DNA from: Gadus chalcogrammus
Lineage: Eukaryota; Chordata; Actinopteri; Gadiformes; Gadidae
Direction of reading: 5' to 3'
Assembly (NCBI RefSeq): GCF_026213295.1
Contig: NC_079434.1
Location: 10,077,378 to 10,141,377, forward strand
DNA: 64,000 nucleotides
Shown: positions 28,930 to 46,200 of the stretch, in pieces
Layout: the number at the start of each line of letters is the position of its first letter
How positions within the stretch are numbered: the first letter of the stretch is position 1
Notes under the pieces: generated by a model
What the model saw: the letters and a program-made list of their open reading frames with translations, nothing else
Database searches by the model: none
What the model was told of the DNA's origin: nothing
Position numbers and translations under genes: made by a program

Positions 28930-31416
28930 GCTGAGCCTGTCTGATTGGCTGAGCACTCCCCACGACCGCTGTCCACCAGCCTATGCTACCGCTACCTGAA
29001 GAACCCACACTGACTCAACGCGCAAACCTCCGCTGCTACCGCTACATAGAGCCATACTGGACCGGGGCTAACGGTGGGCCTGGATGTTAGCCTGGACATT
29101 CGCCTCTACATTAGCCTTAGCATTAACCTCGAAGTTAGCCTGGGCGTTAGCATCCAGATTAATCTGCTAGCCTGGATGGTAGCTCGGGGTACTCCTAACT
29201 GGGAGGACCAGAAGTAGGCCCACCTCAAGTGTTAGGACACAGGAAGTAGAATTACCCCAGCAGAGTGCAGACGCTTGCTGATAAGAGCACAAGCTATCTG
29301 GAATACCTTAGGCAATATCTGATTAATACTTTTTAGTATTATAATACTACTGCACCATCTAGTATAAGTATACTTATGATGATGCTACCAGCTATTTTGA
29401 GTGAAACCAAGTATTAATATACTACTTGACAAAGGTCAAAATATACAAGCTGTATGTTCATTTATATAGTATTATAATGCTTTGAGTCATCTCAATCATT
29501 GTATTTTGCAATGATGTGATTAAGTGAACCACGAAGCATTGACAAAAGAAACACAGTTTACGAATTTACATAGGTTTTTATAATATTCAGATTGATATGC
29601 ATACATATATACATGCACACAACCCACATACAAAATCTGTAGGAAGATGTAGTATTATATTAGAAAGAATAGACTATTCCATTAATATCCATGCAAAACA
29701 AGGGCAAAGTGTGTTCAACATAAACATTACAACTGTGCTTTATTCAAGTTGTGAGAAAGGTCAGCACTGTTTCACACAAACGTTTTTATAAATACACAGA
29801 TAATATCAGTGGTTATGGTCATGGACTCACCCCCGTGCTAAACCTCACAGTATTCCAACCCACAACACGCGCTCCACTTCCATCTCTCGCCCATCCCTTT
29901 CTCTGAGGAACTTATCTTTGACCAGAGCTGAGAGCACCAAACGTATGATGTCATAGTGTCACCATTCAGATCCACGGCGGAAGTGCGTGAGAGAGCTTTG
30001 TTCCAAGGCACTTAAATAAAAGAAGAATAAATCAAATCTATTTTCTACCAGGTGTAGTTTACGTGGTGTGATGTGTCCTAACACAAGGGTGCATGCTGTC
30101 CTTCAGAGAACAACATAGAAAAGTGCAATAACAAGCGCTTATATATATATATATATATATATATATGTAAAAATATAGGAGGTTATTTTGTAACAGGTTT
30201 GAACTGGTTCTAGCCGGGCACCTCGAGTGGTTTGGTGAGCTGTCAGAAGTTATCTCTGGATAAAGAGTGCAATTAGGGTGGATTCTCTTCTCCCATCTAT
30301 TTAGATAAAACCAGACAGACTTATCTGGTGGTTAATTTCCCATGATGCATTGCTCCCTCCTGACTTTAACCGTACCCGAACCATAACCTCAAACCTACAC
30401 TAAACCATCACTACTGTAATCTCAACCTTGATTACAAACTTCAAGATGTCCTGAAACTGAAATATAGTTCTACCTTGACGGCCCTAAAACTGACGCATAT
30501 GTGATGATTTTCCGACACATAATATTAATATGCACTGTTGGACTATCCTTTTGTTTCTCCTGTTTTCACAAATCAAACTGAAAGAAACCGTAAACATCAG
30601 CTTAGTCTGATATCCTACATGCATTGTATCACAAGTGCATGTTTATGTCTATTTACTATTTCACGTTTTAAGTCATTAATCAGGCTCTTTTATCTAAAGC
30701 TACTTCAGATACATGCCGTTAAGGAGCAGGTAGGGGTTAGAAATTACAGAGACAGGTCATTACGGAGCAGGTAGGGGTTAGACAGTACAGAAATATGTCA
30801 TTAATCTGCAGGGAGGGGTTAAACAGAACAGAGGCAGGTCGTTTAGGAACAGGTAGGGGTCAGGGGGTATGTCGCTCTCAAAGATCTACAGGTAGAGGCT
30901 TGGAGTCAAATACCCTGATCACTAGATTATCCTGTATCCAGTCTTTCTGACGCCTTTACCGTATCCATCCTGTGTCTGTTGAGCGTTCTATCAGCTTTTT
31001 TATCGACTTGTCATATTAATTTTTGGAAGGTGCCAGAAACAGTGCGTCTGAAAGGTCCATCCAAACGAAAGAATTGCCGGGTTTAAATGATCCCTGACAA
31101 ACACTGGCGTCAACTTACCACCTTGACCCATAAAAGTTGACCTCATTCTTTGTACATGGATTGTTTTCACTTAACCAAGGATCGTTTGTCGGGGCTCCCT
31201 GTGGAGCACAATTAGCGGTTAGTTGGCCCAGCCCTGATGAGAAAACAACACAGCATTTTCTGCGGAGCCCTAGGTTTGGAATATCCTGATCTATTGAATG
31301 AACCCATCTCTAGTGCATCATGGGAGTTAACACCAGTAGAGTGCTAGCTATTGTTCTACCCGTCTACTCACAACATAAGGGGGTGCGGGGGACTAAGTGC
31401 CCTAACCTGGGACCCC
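28930..31416. other. lypla1 3' UTR and intergenic DNA before rgs20
   Basis: The first kilobase is probably lypla1 3' UTR (AATAAA at 30015-30020). Around 29060-29190 'ttagcct'-type words recur as a loose short repeat. A (TA)n tract lies at 30139-30166. At about 30700-30950 is a SINE-like repeat with an internal tandem of 'ggagcaggtaggggttag'. No trace of tcea1 exons was seen on either strand. Confidence 0.6.
30700..30950. repeat. SINE-like repeat with internal tandem units
   Basis: Four related units of about 45 bp contain 'gtcattacggagcaggtagg'-like sequence and are followed by a degenerate 'caaataccctgatcactaga' end. The piece at about 19540-19700 near mrpl15 resembles it (including 'gtcgaacgccctgcattatc'). 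It is probably a lineage-specific interspersed repeat. Confidence 0.5.
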
Positions 31417-33989
31417 CTAGGGCTCAGTCTTGGGCTCCTCCAGGTCCTTGAGCAGGTCTGTGTAGGCGGAGGAGTTCATGTAGCGTGGGTACGAGTCCCG
31501 CTGCATCAGGGTGTAGATCTGCTTCTGGGCGTCCTCGAAGGTATGGGAGGTGGGCTCCAGCATGTTGCGGTTGATCACCTCTCGGACCCGTGAGTCAAGA
31601 CTCACCTGAGGAAGAGGAAGAGGAAGAGGAGGAGTCGTCTTACAACAGAAGCCACTAGGGGCTGCTAATGGAACAACGTACATAGTGCAGGTTTAATTAT
31701 CTCCCTCTTTTGACACGGCGACGAGGGTGAAGATGACAACGCTTCCGGTCTCACCTCTTTAGGGGACAGGATTGAGATGAAGTCCTCGTAGACCTGCCGC
31801 ACCTTCTCCTCCACCACCGTCTTGTTGGTCTCCTTCTTCAGCTCCTCACAGGCCAGCCAGAACATCATGTTCTCCTCGCTGAACTCCGTCCGCAAGAACT
31901 GCCGGAAACACCCTCGCCCAGCCGCGCTCTTCATCAGACGCTCGAAGGACATGGACCATGATCGAGCATCCTCCAGGGTGGGCTTAGGGCTGGGGACAGG
32001 AGGAGAAGAAGAAGAAGAGGGTGAATAACGATGGAGGAGATGAACAGAGAGAAGTTGGATGGAGAAAAAATGAAGATGACGGTGATGGCTTTGATTGTCG
32101 CCTCACTTGAAAGTCACCAGATCTAAATACATACTGCACGATGCTAATGAAGTTCTTGAACTCAAGAAAATACATTCTCACAACCAGTCTTGTTTTAAAC
32201 TGTTCAGCTTCCACTAGGTGAACGACCTCTTTGTGAACTGGAAGGTATATGGTGAAGCCGCCAGCCACGTTTGTGTTGAGGCGTGCCCTTACCTGTCGTC
32301 ACACACGGCCAAGACGTCTGTTCTCCGCTCGAGACCTCTCGGGACCGTCTCCTCATCGCTGCGAACTGTCAGACTAGAAGAGACAAGGAAGGGAACAGAG
32401 CGCATTTTAAAACCTGCCTATAAGACAAGGAACAGAAGAGAACGTCTCTAAAGGGAGAATAAAACATATTCACATGCACGTCCCAATAACGACTCAATGC
32501 CTTTCAAAATAGTTACATCTTGACCTGTAGCAAGTACAGCATGTTAGTATGTCTAAATAGCATGTTGTATCGAACGTTAGCTTATAGCATGTATATCATG
32601 TTATAAACCATGTGTAGCATGCTTTATGGGTTAAGTAGCACACGTTACGTGGTGGTTGAATTCCGGATCACATAGTGATACTCTGTTTTAATGGAACTCA
32701 GTAGGCTTTGGAAAGTATGTTGTTAGTGCTATGCTCAAGATAGTAGCCGGAACTACGGCTATCCTACAGGGACCCTGTGGCCTCTCGGTAGAAGCCAGCC
32801 CAGTGTGTGTAATTGAATTGTTGTGCACACCTGGTGTTGCCTTCGCCTATAGACTAATTAAGGCCAGGTGTGCATGATGTCAGCTGAGCCCCCTGGACCG
32901 GTGGCTCTTTGTGACTCCGGAGCAATTAGGTGAAAATAATTGAGGCAGAGGTGGCAACAGAAGTCAAAGTTGACCCCCAGGGGCCCAGCAAGCACCAAAG
33001 TCAGGTAAAACCCCAGAGGCTGGGGCCGGGAATCAGGGAGACAGAGAAAGAAACACATATAGTCCAGACATGAATGGGAACACGGAGGAGGCTTCAGAAC
33101 ACAAAACCATCCCTTGCGGTTCAGGCTGTGGGCTGTTGTTTTGGTGGTGAGGTGACCTGAACAGTGTGCGGAGACTTTGGTTTTGTTTTCGCATTTTTAT
33201 TCACTTCATCAGGCAGGACTGTATATCAAGGGAGAGGGGGGGGGGGCTACTCAAAGTTGCCCCTCGCCTGGTAAATCTGGCAGTTCTCAACCTGAATTTG
33301 GGGCTGAAGACTTGTGAGATCAGATAATAATATTAGATACATTTTTGCAATTCGTAATTAATAATTCGTAAATTAGACAGGACTAGTGTTGTCAAAAGTA
33401 TTGATTTTTCAATACAGTTTCAATACTCATTTCCCGCAGTATCGATACAATAGTACCGGCTGCGCTTTCTCGCTCTCTCTCCTCCGCCAGCGAGTTGACA
33501 GACACACACGAAGCCCCGCCCCCTCTCCCCTCTTTCACTCACAGTAATTGGTCACTTTTACTACAGTCATTCGTCTGTCGTACCTCGTAACCTCGTTAAT
33601 AGTCTTGTTATAGTGATCTTAATAATAAAAATAATAAATGAATGTCATTTAATAAAAAATAAAATAAAATACAATCTCTCAATGTTATGTACATTTGTCC
33701 CCCTTGGTATCGAAACTGGTATTGAGCATCGATATTTTTCCAGGAATTGTATCAGAGTTAGAAAAATCCAGCATCGTGTCAACACTAGTCCCGGACCCGC
33801 TGGCCTCGTGCATAGTAACGTGCGTTACCAGGAGCAGCTGCAGCAGCAGCACCAGCAGAAGCAGCACGCGTTGGACGCGTTGTTGGGAGGCGTCTTGCGC
33901 ATGGCGTCGCGTGCATGCAGGACGGTGGCGGCCGCCTCCTGGTGAACCTGCATCTGCCTCTTCCTCTTCTCCAGCCACTCCGAACCCAT
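31417..33989 (-). CDS. rgs20: Regulator of G-protein signalling 20 (RZ/A subfamily)
   Basis: GTPase-activating protein for Gi/Gz alpha subunits, ending G-protein signals at membranes. Four coding exons on the minus strand: 33989-33829, 32373-32293, 31989-31755 and 31605-31417. All junctions are GT/AG; total 221 residues. The start gives MGSEWLEKRKRQM, close to the start of the human short RGS20 isoform. Residues about 41-54 form the cysteine string (ACCFCWCCCCSCSC), which is palmitoylated in this subfamily; its last Cys is completed across intron 1. The RGS domain covers about 96-212 (FLRTEFSEENMMFWLACEEL, ISILSPKEVSLDSRVREVIN, IYTLMQRDSYPR). RGS17 and RGS19 share these features; the N-terminus and synteny with lypla1 and mrpl15 favour rgs20. 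Longer isoforms with upstream exons, known in mammals, cannot be excluded. Confidence 0.93.
33380..33791. mobile_element. MITE-like element in rgs20 intron 1
   Basis: About 410 bp bounded by a 12-bp inverted repeat: GGACTAGTGTTG on the left and CAACACTAGTCC on the right. Imperfect subterminal 'tatcgat'/'ggtatcg' words occur near both ends. There is no open frame. No clear target duplication was found, so the superfamily is uncertain (hAT-like ends). Its right end lies 37 bp from the splice donor of rgs20 exon 1. Confidence 0.6.
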
Positions 33990-34674
33990 AAACCACAGAG
34001 GAAGAGCTGTAGGGGAGAAGGGGGGGGGGGGGGTGCAGAGTGTATATTGTTGTTACCAAAAAACTCTTAAAGGGGTACCATCATGGCTCTTTGCTAATAT
34101 GAGGACCTACTGTTTACAATTTGCGGTCTGCGACATCAACTTTGTGTTTGTAAGAAAGAAAAGAAAGCACAGAATCGTTCGAGCATTGACGTCACTGGTC
34201 CGTGAGTTGGGTTCTCCCTTGGTACGATCTGGAAAAGTGACGTAAATGGACCAACTTCCCACTATTTAGCTCATGACAAGCGATGCTTGTGTGATTATTG
34301 TGTGACAGATCCCCTCTAACATTAAGCCAGTGGCATCCAACATTTCTGACCCAATTTCAGGCGACCACACTCCACGTTCAGCAGTCATTGTGGGTTACAT
34401 GTTGCACACTTATTCCGACCACACAGAATGAAGGACACAGAACAGGGTCTGGAGTCGTGCGCAGACTCCTTGAGACTAAGTGGACTGTGGGAGCACATTG
34501 AATGACAGTGGGTGAATATCAATAATGATTTCACAAAGACTAGTTTCTGATAACGTTCAGCCGGACGCAGCGTTGCTTTATTTCAAGATGAAGATGAATC
34601 GGGCTTGCAGAAGATGCTAATCAACATGAAGCCAAAAAATTAAAAAAAGTATGGCAATTTTTTTTAAATTATTA

Positions 34675-34804
<130 letters not shown>

Positions 34805-35999
34805 CTCTCGCTTTCTCCCTGAGCCTCTCTCTCACTCTGTCCCTCTCTCTCTCCCACCCACCACAGGGTTGACACTAATGGAAGCGACAAGGCGTTACAT
34901 TTGCGCCGCAGCCTCCATCAACACCATCATCATCTCAAACTGTGGTTAACCGACACCATCCGCCTCATCAAGGAAACTATTACAACCCGTCCTGGTTATT
35001 GTTTTGAATAGCCATATCCCCCCCCCCCTCATAATTGTTCCTCGGAATGCAGATTGATTTGAATGGAAACAGAAAAATTATCCGAATGCAGCCATACATC
35101 GAGCTAATCCACAGATATCCTGCAGTTAGAAGGCTAAACAGACTATCAACAAACAAGCAAAAGATCAGGTATATTCAGTATGCAAATAACGTTGACATGC
35201 AGCATTGTATAATAGGCGTCCTATCGGTAACATGTCGTTCAGAGACCAATGCTGATGTTCTGGTCCAAATGAAGGCGAATGCACGTGTGCTTTTTAAATC
35301 GTATATATATACACGCATCACTGATAATCAATAATCAATGTAAATGATGGAGACAGACATGTACTCACTGTGTCACCATGAATGCCAGAATCCAGGTGAT
35401 ATTTGGTTCGAGCACATCTGACTGCTTCTCCTTGGCAGCGCAAAGCAGTGGGGTACCCCTCTGCGCATGCGTTTAATTCCAAGCGTAAAATATGTTTCTG
35501 CGCCTTGTCCAGGAGCCCAACATCGCGTGCCTCATCACCGCAACACAACAGATTCGCGATCAACAGGTTAATTAGCCAGGTTATGGACGTGGAACACAAA
35601 CGGGTTTATAAAGTGGTTTAAAATGGATAACATTGTTCTAGAATGGGATGTGAAACAGTGAGGGTCTATATCTGGTGCTTGTGTCCTCAGTGCGTGTTGA
35701 GCGCATCCGGCGGAGATACAGCGGTGCCGCAGCTGGCCGGTGGGACCGCTAGGGGGCAATGTCGGACTAATAGGTTTCATATGGTTGTGTAAACTCTTGT
35801 GTCGGACGTTAGAGTTCATATGGTTGGTGAGTCTCTCGTGTAGGACGTTTGGTTTCAGATAGTTTGGTGAAACTGTTTACATGGAATCATATTACCAACT
35901 CCACTCTCCTCCAGGATGATAATGCTGCTCATTGGCTCACCAGAAACATGTAATTTGACCCATCTTAAATGGGTGAATAAGCAAATAATCCTTTCTCTA

Positions 36000-36320
<321 letters not shown>

Positions 36321-37819
36321 GTATATATATAGCCTACATACTGTATGTGTGTGTATTGTGATCTGAGGCTTGACTCAAAGGTGATGCCTGAGGAGTCATT
36401 CTCCTCACCTCAACTCTTGACTGATCAGTTCCTAGAGGCAGACTCCGTCAGTTCTGCCCTGTAGGGCCAAGAGAACCCATACCGGCCCGTCTGTTTCCAG
36501 ATTAGTAACGTTTGTTACTTTAACGTAACTTAATGGGTAGCTTACCATCTGTTTAAAGATGTTTTAATTGACTAATTATGAGGTGATTATAAAAATCTAA
36601 TGCCGAATTCTTCGTTCAAGACTGACTCATCCCGTCGTCAGGTTTATTTTTGTGGTAGGCTAATTTATTATACTTTAGCTAAAGAAACCGTTTCTCTAAT
36701 TATAATACATAGATAGATAGAACATAGAACATAGATATTGTCTTAAGGGTCGAGCAATGGAACCAACAATCTAATAGGATCAGGAGAGAGCTAGCTTCCG
36801 AATCGTTCCCATTCTGCAATCAGTAGCAGGCCTGATGAGTTTGTGCTGAACCCAATGGCCAGTTCACCATCAACTCTAAACACTCTCGATTTGGGACGTC
36901 CCTTATCTGTGATCAGAGCCGTAATCAAATGACCAGGCATGGACGAGAGACCAATTTCCTTTTATAGGCTAATTGAAGTTATTTTATTTCACAAGAGAGA
37001 GAGTTAGATTTGGTCAAATATTTATTCGATAGGTTTACATATTTGTTAACATTGTTTAGGATTACAAATCCCATTTACTGTATGTCTTTTTCTTTCTTTT
37101 CATGAAATATATTGCGTGTTGAATTTGTTGTTATACTGAATCAATCACATCTTCCAACCGCTCCTCCTGAGTTAATGAAAGGGATGCTCCAATCGCATCT
37201 TCTCTCCTTGATGACGCGTAGCAGAAACTCCAGTGTGACGTCATAAGGAAGACCACAGCTTTTTACTAAGAAGAACCATCGTCTTGAATATCAGAAAAAC
37301 ACATCTCACTTATGCACCATTTACTTGGTTATTCTAAAGTCAAAATCATGCGTCTCTCTCAGGGGGCCGCTAGATATTAGGCAAATTACGCAACCGACCC
37401 ATAATAAGCACTACTTTCCATAGAGGCTGTGAAGGTCTAATTGAGGTAGACAATCAGCGCCGTCGCATGGCCATCACGGGAATGAAAAATTTAGAGCTAA
37501 CACATTAACGCCATAAAAATATGAAATTCACAAATATTGCAATAATTTGCATAATTGGTTCTTTCAAACACTCCATGTGAAACATGTAATAACTAGACTT
37601 AATATGTGAGAGTGGTGTATGTTAATAATTAACAATGTAAAATTACTTAACAAATAAACAATAAAAAAACTTCTGGGATGACACAAATAGACGGAAAATC
37701 CTGATTAATAATGGTCAAAATACTTAGGGTTCAATGTTTTTATGTAAAACAACTACCGTACTCTACTGTGCTGTACTGGCTGTACCATGGTGCTGTACAG
37801 GCTGGACGACGCAGGGCGT

Positions 37820-37954
37820 GGACGCATGCGCGGTCCAGACAAGTTACTGCACTGACGTAAACACAACTTGTCTTCCGGGTGTATTCTTTCTCGTCGGTCA
37901 GTGAGCGTTCTTAACTAGGTTATTTTCGCTGTTGTTTAACATTTTTCAGCAATA
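37820..37954 (+). promoter_or_regulatory. Candidate chmp5 promoter
   Basis: An NRF1-like 'gcatgcgc' (37824-37831) and an ETS site 'cttccgg' (37872-37878) are followed by a pyrimidine-rich 'attctttctcgtcgg' that could hold the start site. This is a TATA-less housekeeping arrangement. Confidence 0.45.
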
Positions 37955-41420
<3,466 letters not shown>

Positions 41421-41645
41421 GACGGCCCGCTGGGATTTTACATGTACCAAAGCCTTGTATTTAACACTCCTGTCTTTCACCGCCAGCTCACAGGCGCCTT
41501 AATGCTAATCTTAATTTAGCATGCAATATATTATATCGAGAAATAATTTAGTAATAATGTGATTGTCTTTCTGAAGAACAAATATTCTGGCTAAAGTGAT
41601 TCTTGGAAGAAAAAAACGCCTTCTGTAAACTTTCTACTGCAATCC

Positions 41646-41651
41646 AATAAA
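41646..41651 (+). terminator. chmp5 poly(A) signal
   Basis: AATAAA about 226 bp after the chmp5 stop. It lies about 70 bp from the oppositely oriented fastkd3 signal. Confidence 0.7.
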
Positions 41652-41717
41652 TTATATTTTCGGACAACCCAACTCTTGCTCAACTAAAAGAGTCTTGGAC
41701 GTTTATACAAAATAAAC

Positions 41718-41723
41718 TTTATT
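41718..41723 (-). terminator. fastkd3 poly(A) signal
   Basis: AATAAA on the minus strand, 55 bp beyond the fastkd3 stop. The two convergent genes thus end within about 50 bp of each other. Confidence 0.65.
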
Positions 41724-41777
41724 GTACAGTGAAAAGTGGTTGATTAAATAACTTAGGAGGGAGGGGTGATGTGGGCA

Positions 41778-44700
41778 TCACCAGCTGAGCCGGTAGCTTT
41801 TGGGGAAGATCTTGTTGTGGAGGTACTCCACCACCTCACTCTGGTTCTTCAGTTTCTCAAACTCGTGGAACGGAATCTGGAACAGAATGAACCATTGATT
41901 AAACCTTGGTTGTGCAACCACAAGTCAGAGTTACTCACATCAGACAAACAAGGAGACCATGCTGTCGGTTTAAATGGTATCAACGCCCATGTTACAATGA
42001 GGTCTAGGTCCGCTATTATTATTATTGCTAGCAAAAATACCTCCAGGAAAACATTATGGTGAAAGGAATCTCGGTACAATCTTGACGCCTGCCTCAAGAC
42101 CCATGAGCAAGATGCCCCTACCAACTCCATATTGACATCCTGTACTATATTTGAGACACCATTTAATCTTCTATCCAAAACAGATTTAATGAGATGTAAT
42201 TAAGGAACAAGCAGGGGTTATATCAAACCCTACAAAACAATGTCTTCCTCTTTAGAAATCAGCACTTTTCCCTGTGAATAGAAGCCATATTGAGGAGAGG
42301 AAGTGACCTCACCTGAACCACTTGGTACCCCAGCAGCCTCAGGTGTCTCTGCTTGGTGGCTTCCCTCCCCAGCAGCTGGCGGCTGCTCAGAGTGAACCTC
42401 TTGTGTCCGTCGATGCACAGCGCCACCCTAGAAACAAGCATACACACTAAGCTCCGGCTCGGTCTAGTGGGCGGGGCAACCAGAAAACAACCTATGGCAT
42501 TATTATGATTTGCCTTCTGTAATGGATATTAAGGAAATGGTAAATATGTACACTAATCGAGTGTTTACCTCTTGTGGACGTAGTCGTTATGACTGGCGGG
42601 GAGAACATAACCTTCCTCATCCAGTTTAATCTCCACATCTGGAGGAGAAGAAACACAGGTGGACTTCAGATGATGGAGGAGGCTAGCTGCTTGCTACCTG
42701 GGGTTTATCACAGTTAGACAAGTAGAACTGGCTTATTTAGCTACAGCACTGCAGTACAGAGTGAGGAAAGTGAAGCTAACAGTTAGCTCCCTATCGTTTA
42801 GCAGTACAAAGTGAGGGGAGTGAAGCTGGCCAACCCTCACTTAGCATTTAGCCATATAGTAATGTTAGCCGACAGGCTAGAGCTATACAGTGGGAAAGAT
42901 AGCTACCTAGGGTGTAGCAGTAGGGCGTGAGGACTTTGGAGGCGAAGTAGGTGCGGGCCCCCAGCAGGGTTACCAGCCCGGATCTGACGTGGTTGTACAG
43001 CTGGACGTCCACCAAAGTCTCCAGCGAGCCGCCCGGCATCAGGAAGGACTTCACCCGGTACTTGGGGAGCAGAATGGGACCCTGGACAGTGGCCACAGAA
43101 CACCCCGTTACTAATTCAGCATCACTTAAAGAGCACCTCCCTTTAACCAACAGGTGTGTATGCAGATAATAAGTCACAAACACAAGCCGATCCATATGCT
43201 ATCCCTTTGTCACATCACAACCAGATCTTTGCTGGATAGACCTAGCATCGGTTATATATTTGGGTATTAAAACAGGTATTTCAAATGCCGGCATACACCA
43301 CAACTCTATATTGTTACATAACCGTCGATGGGCCAGTAGAAACAATGCATGTTTACCCCGTAGAAGGGACACTCCAGCTTCACAGTCATGTAGAGCTGGG
43401 TCAGCTGGGCCAGAACCAGCCGGTCCATTGCGGTTCCCGGCTCTAGAACACAGAGGAGGAGGAAGGACGGGTTCCACCATTTATTGGGGTTCGGAGGCGA
43501 GGAAGAAAGCCAAGACAAAAAATGTCAAAGAAAGAATGAAAGAATGCAGAAATACAGAGAGAGGCTTTGCTCACCTTGCAGCTCCTGCAGGAAGTAGCTC
43601 TTGAACACCTTGGAGACGAAGTTGACCGGGAAGCGCTCCACCAGGGTGCAGGCGTGCAGCAGGCTGAGCAGCGTGCGCGGCTGGAACTGGGAGAAGCGCG
43701 TGTGGAGGATGCCCTCCACCTTCCCGAACACCTCGCCCGCGTTGGGCGGCAGGTATCCCAGCTTCCCCAGCGGCAGGATCTGCCGGGCCACCTGGCCCGT
43801 GTCGTAGTCGTCCGCCCGGTACACGAAGCTCTCGGCCAGCGCGTCGAACACGGGCCGCGACAGGATGTTCCTCTGGCCGAAGTACTGCGCCACCCGCGTG
43901 ACCGTCTCCGGCCGCGCCGTGAACGCCACGCGGGGCACGTGCCGCTCCATGGCGCCCACAAAGTGGACGTCGCTGTGGCCGAAGTGCATGAGCACGCCCA
44001 GCACCAGGCTCAGCTGGTCGTCCGTGAAGCCGCCCACGTGGCGGACCGCCTGCCTGCACAGCGCCATGACCAGCGGCGTGGCGTTGCTCTGCTCGAGCGC
44101 CACCAGCGCCCCCAGCAGCCCGCTGACGGCCGCCGCGTCCATGCGGGGCGCCATGGTGAGGGCGTGGGCGTGCATGCCGTGCAGCAGGGCCTGCTGATGC
44201 CCCCCCTCGGCGGCCCCGTCCTGCAGCAGCCGGTACACGCCCAGCAGCTCCGCCAGGCTCCACGCCGCCGGCCCCCGCCGCTGGACCTGCTGCATCACCT
44301 GGCCCAGCATGCCGCAACCGGGGCCCTCCAGGGCCAGTAGGGCCCGGCCCAGCGTGCACAGCTCCCCCACGCTCATCCGGCCATGGTCCAGCCGCTCCTG
44401 GCTCTCCGCCACCAGCCGCACCACCAGCGTGCTCCAGGGGTCCAGGAAGAGCCGGGTGCAGGCCATCAGCGCCGACACCAGCCCCCCGTCCGTCAGCCGG
44501 CCCGAGTCCTGCTCCAGCTGGAAGCACAGGGAGCGCACCTCGTCCTTCTCCAGCACCCCGGGGTCCCGCAGCGAGCAGCCCTCCTGCTCCAGGTCGGCCA
44601 CGCGATGCAGCGCGCCCGCCGCCATCACGTCGGACAGGGTCTCCGCTTGGCGTAGGAGACGCAGCACCTGCCGCGAGGAAGAGCAGCCGGCCAGCCGCTT

Positions 44701-44994
44701 GCCGAACAGCCGCTCCTCAGCTTCCGGCGGCGGGTGCAGCTGGGTCAGCCGGAAGCGGAAAACCGACCCTTTGTGGAGACCCACGGACCCACTGGCCAGG
44801 AAGGACGGGTCCCTTGTGATCGTCGAAAAGCCCATCCTACCGAGGACGCAGTTGTGGTGGATGGGGCGGTTGGCTGCGATCCGCAGCTCAGAAGCACAAC
44901 ATACATCTCCCTGACTTATGTTGCCGAAGAGCCGCGGGATGTAGCGTCCAGCCCGACCCAGACTGTGTAGCCTCTGGGCGGCTTTTAGCGCCAT
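41778..44994 (-). CDS. fastkd3: FAST kinase domain-containing protein 3
   Basis: Mitochondrial RNA-handling protein of the FASTK family; human FASTKD3 affects levels and translation of some mitochondrial mRNAs. Six coding exons on the minus strand: 44994-43575, 43442-43357, 43081-42907, 42638-42569, 42427-42313 and 41876-41778. All are GT/AG and phases agree; total 654 residues (human 662). Family-typical segments are LSDVMAAGALHRV, SLVSALMA-like repeats, then LAQLTQLYMTVKLECPFYG, LLPKYRVKSFLMPGGSLET and GARTYFASKVLTPYCY, where human FASTKD3 aligns closely. The last two exons code the C-terminal RAP domain (RVALCIDGHKRF, RHLRLLGYQVVQIPFHEFEKL). The N-terminus is rich in Arg and Ala and low in acid, as for a mitochondrial presequence. 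Exon 1 is very GC-rich at third positions, which opens long false frames on other strands. Confidence 0.94.
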
Positions 44995-45459
44995 GAACTC
45001 TCCCTCATCAGGACCTGCTGGTTCAAAATAATAAGAATCTCAAACAGAACTCTGAAGCATGATGAGAGTAATTAAATATCCTTACGTGATCTATATATGT
45101 AACATGTAGAATAACAACACTCCACTCACTGCCAGGTTGCTGTTGACAAATGGTGTGCCATGTATACAGCAACTTGTACGTCAAACAACAGTTTACTCTG
45201 ATGAATGATGCATTCAAATGAAGATCTGGACCATCGAACCCGCCCGTATACCAGCTAAGACACTGCTTTATAAACATCAAACTATAAATCACTTGTCCTT
45301 GCCCTGTCAGTGAGCTAGCGGGCTAGGAAGATATTGCCTGTACGCTACTACTTCAGCAGGTTATCAAACGTCTCTGTTGATCACTGTCGGCTTTGTAAAC
45401 ATTAGTCACTGTCAAATCATTTGTTCAACCAAATTATCTCAAGAAAGGGAAAACCATAC

Positions 45460-45605
45460 CTGTAGCTTCTAGGTCACGGTGCAAGCGCCCCTCATTCAGG
45501 ATTACATATAACGTGGTTCCGTAACGGCGTGAAACAGCCTCTGATTGGTTCGCTTTCCACCTATTGTAAAAACGGTCTAACTTTACGTGTGGCCACTGGA
45601 GGGCA
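45460..45605 (-). other. Probable 5' UTR exon of fastkd3
   Basis: On the minus strand a GCTACAG|GTATGG donor ends at 45460 (plus-strand 45458-45459 is the GT). Coding exon 1 has an acceptor-like 'tgaaccag' just upstream of its ATG (about 45021). An untranslated first exon here would be usual. Its upstream limit is not determined. Confidence 0.45.
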
Positions 45606-46194
45606 CCACAGCCAATCATCTCTGTGGGTCACTGGTCTAAAATAAACTTATTAAAATAGTTCAATGACCCAGAATAATCCAGTACGTTCGGCGAGCGTAA
45701 TCTTTGAGTGAATCGTGTAAAATACAAATTCCTTTCCAAGTGGAAGCTTATATCCACAATATTGAAGACATTTGAAACACCACAGCAGTATCTAGGTAGT
45801 AAATCATTGAAGTTACTTAATACTTCCAGCATTTAATTGTATCAAGTTTATTTCAAACAGAAATTAATTCACTAATTTTTCCATCTCAAATTATTCATTT
45901 TAATAGAGCTAATATTATAGTCAGCCTGCCAGTACACACCTTCCCTTGAGGTCAAAACAAAGGCATGCAGGAATGTCTTCTCATCTTACTGCTCTGTGTA
46001 AATAAAGTTGAATGCATGAGAAAGCTGTGGTCTAGCAGCTGTTTGAGCATCCCGATTGTGAAGAGCCGCTGCGTGTTCAGACAAGACAGAGCTCTTCACC
46101 GTGTGCAGACTTCAGGTGTTCAGACAAGACTGCTCCCGTTTCACAGGCCGTTCACAAAACACACAACACAACAAACTACAACTTGATAGAGGGA

Positions 46195-46200
46195 TTTATT
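46195..46200 (-). terminator. myl12 poly(A) signal
   Basis: AATAAA on the minus strand about 273 bp beyond the myl12 stop. Confidence 0.65.

Noticed and set aside
33685..34059. 124-residue minus-strand frame over rgs20 exon 1
   Set aside because: Wrong frame; the neighbouring frame gives the RGS20 start and cysteine string with a correct donor.
43567..44914. Long plus-strand and alternative minus-strand frames over fastkd3 exon 1
   Set aside because: Shadow frames caused by high GC at third positions. Only the 44994-43575 frame matches FASTKD3 and splices in phase.
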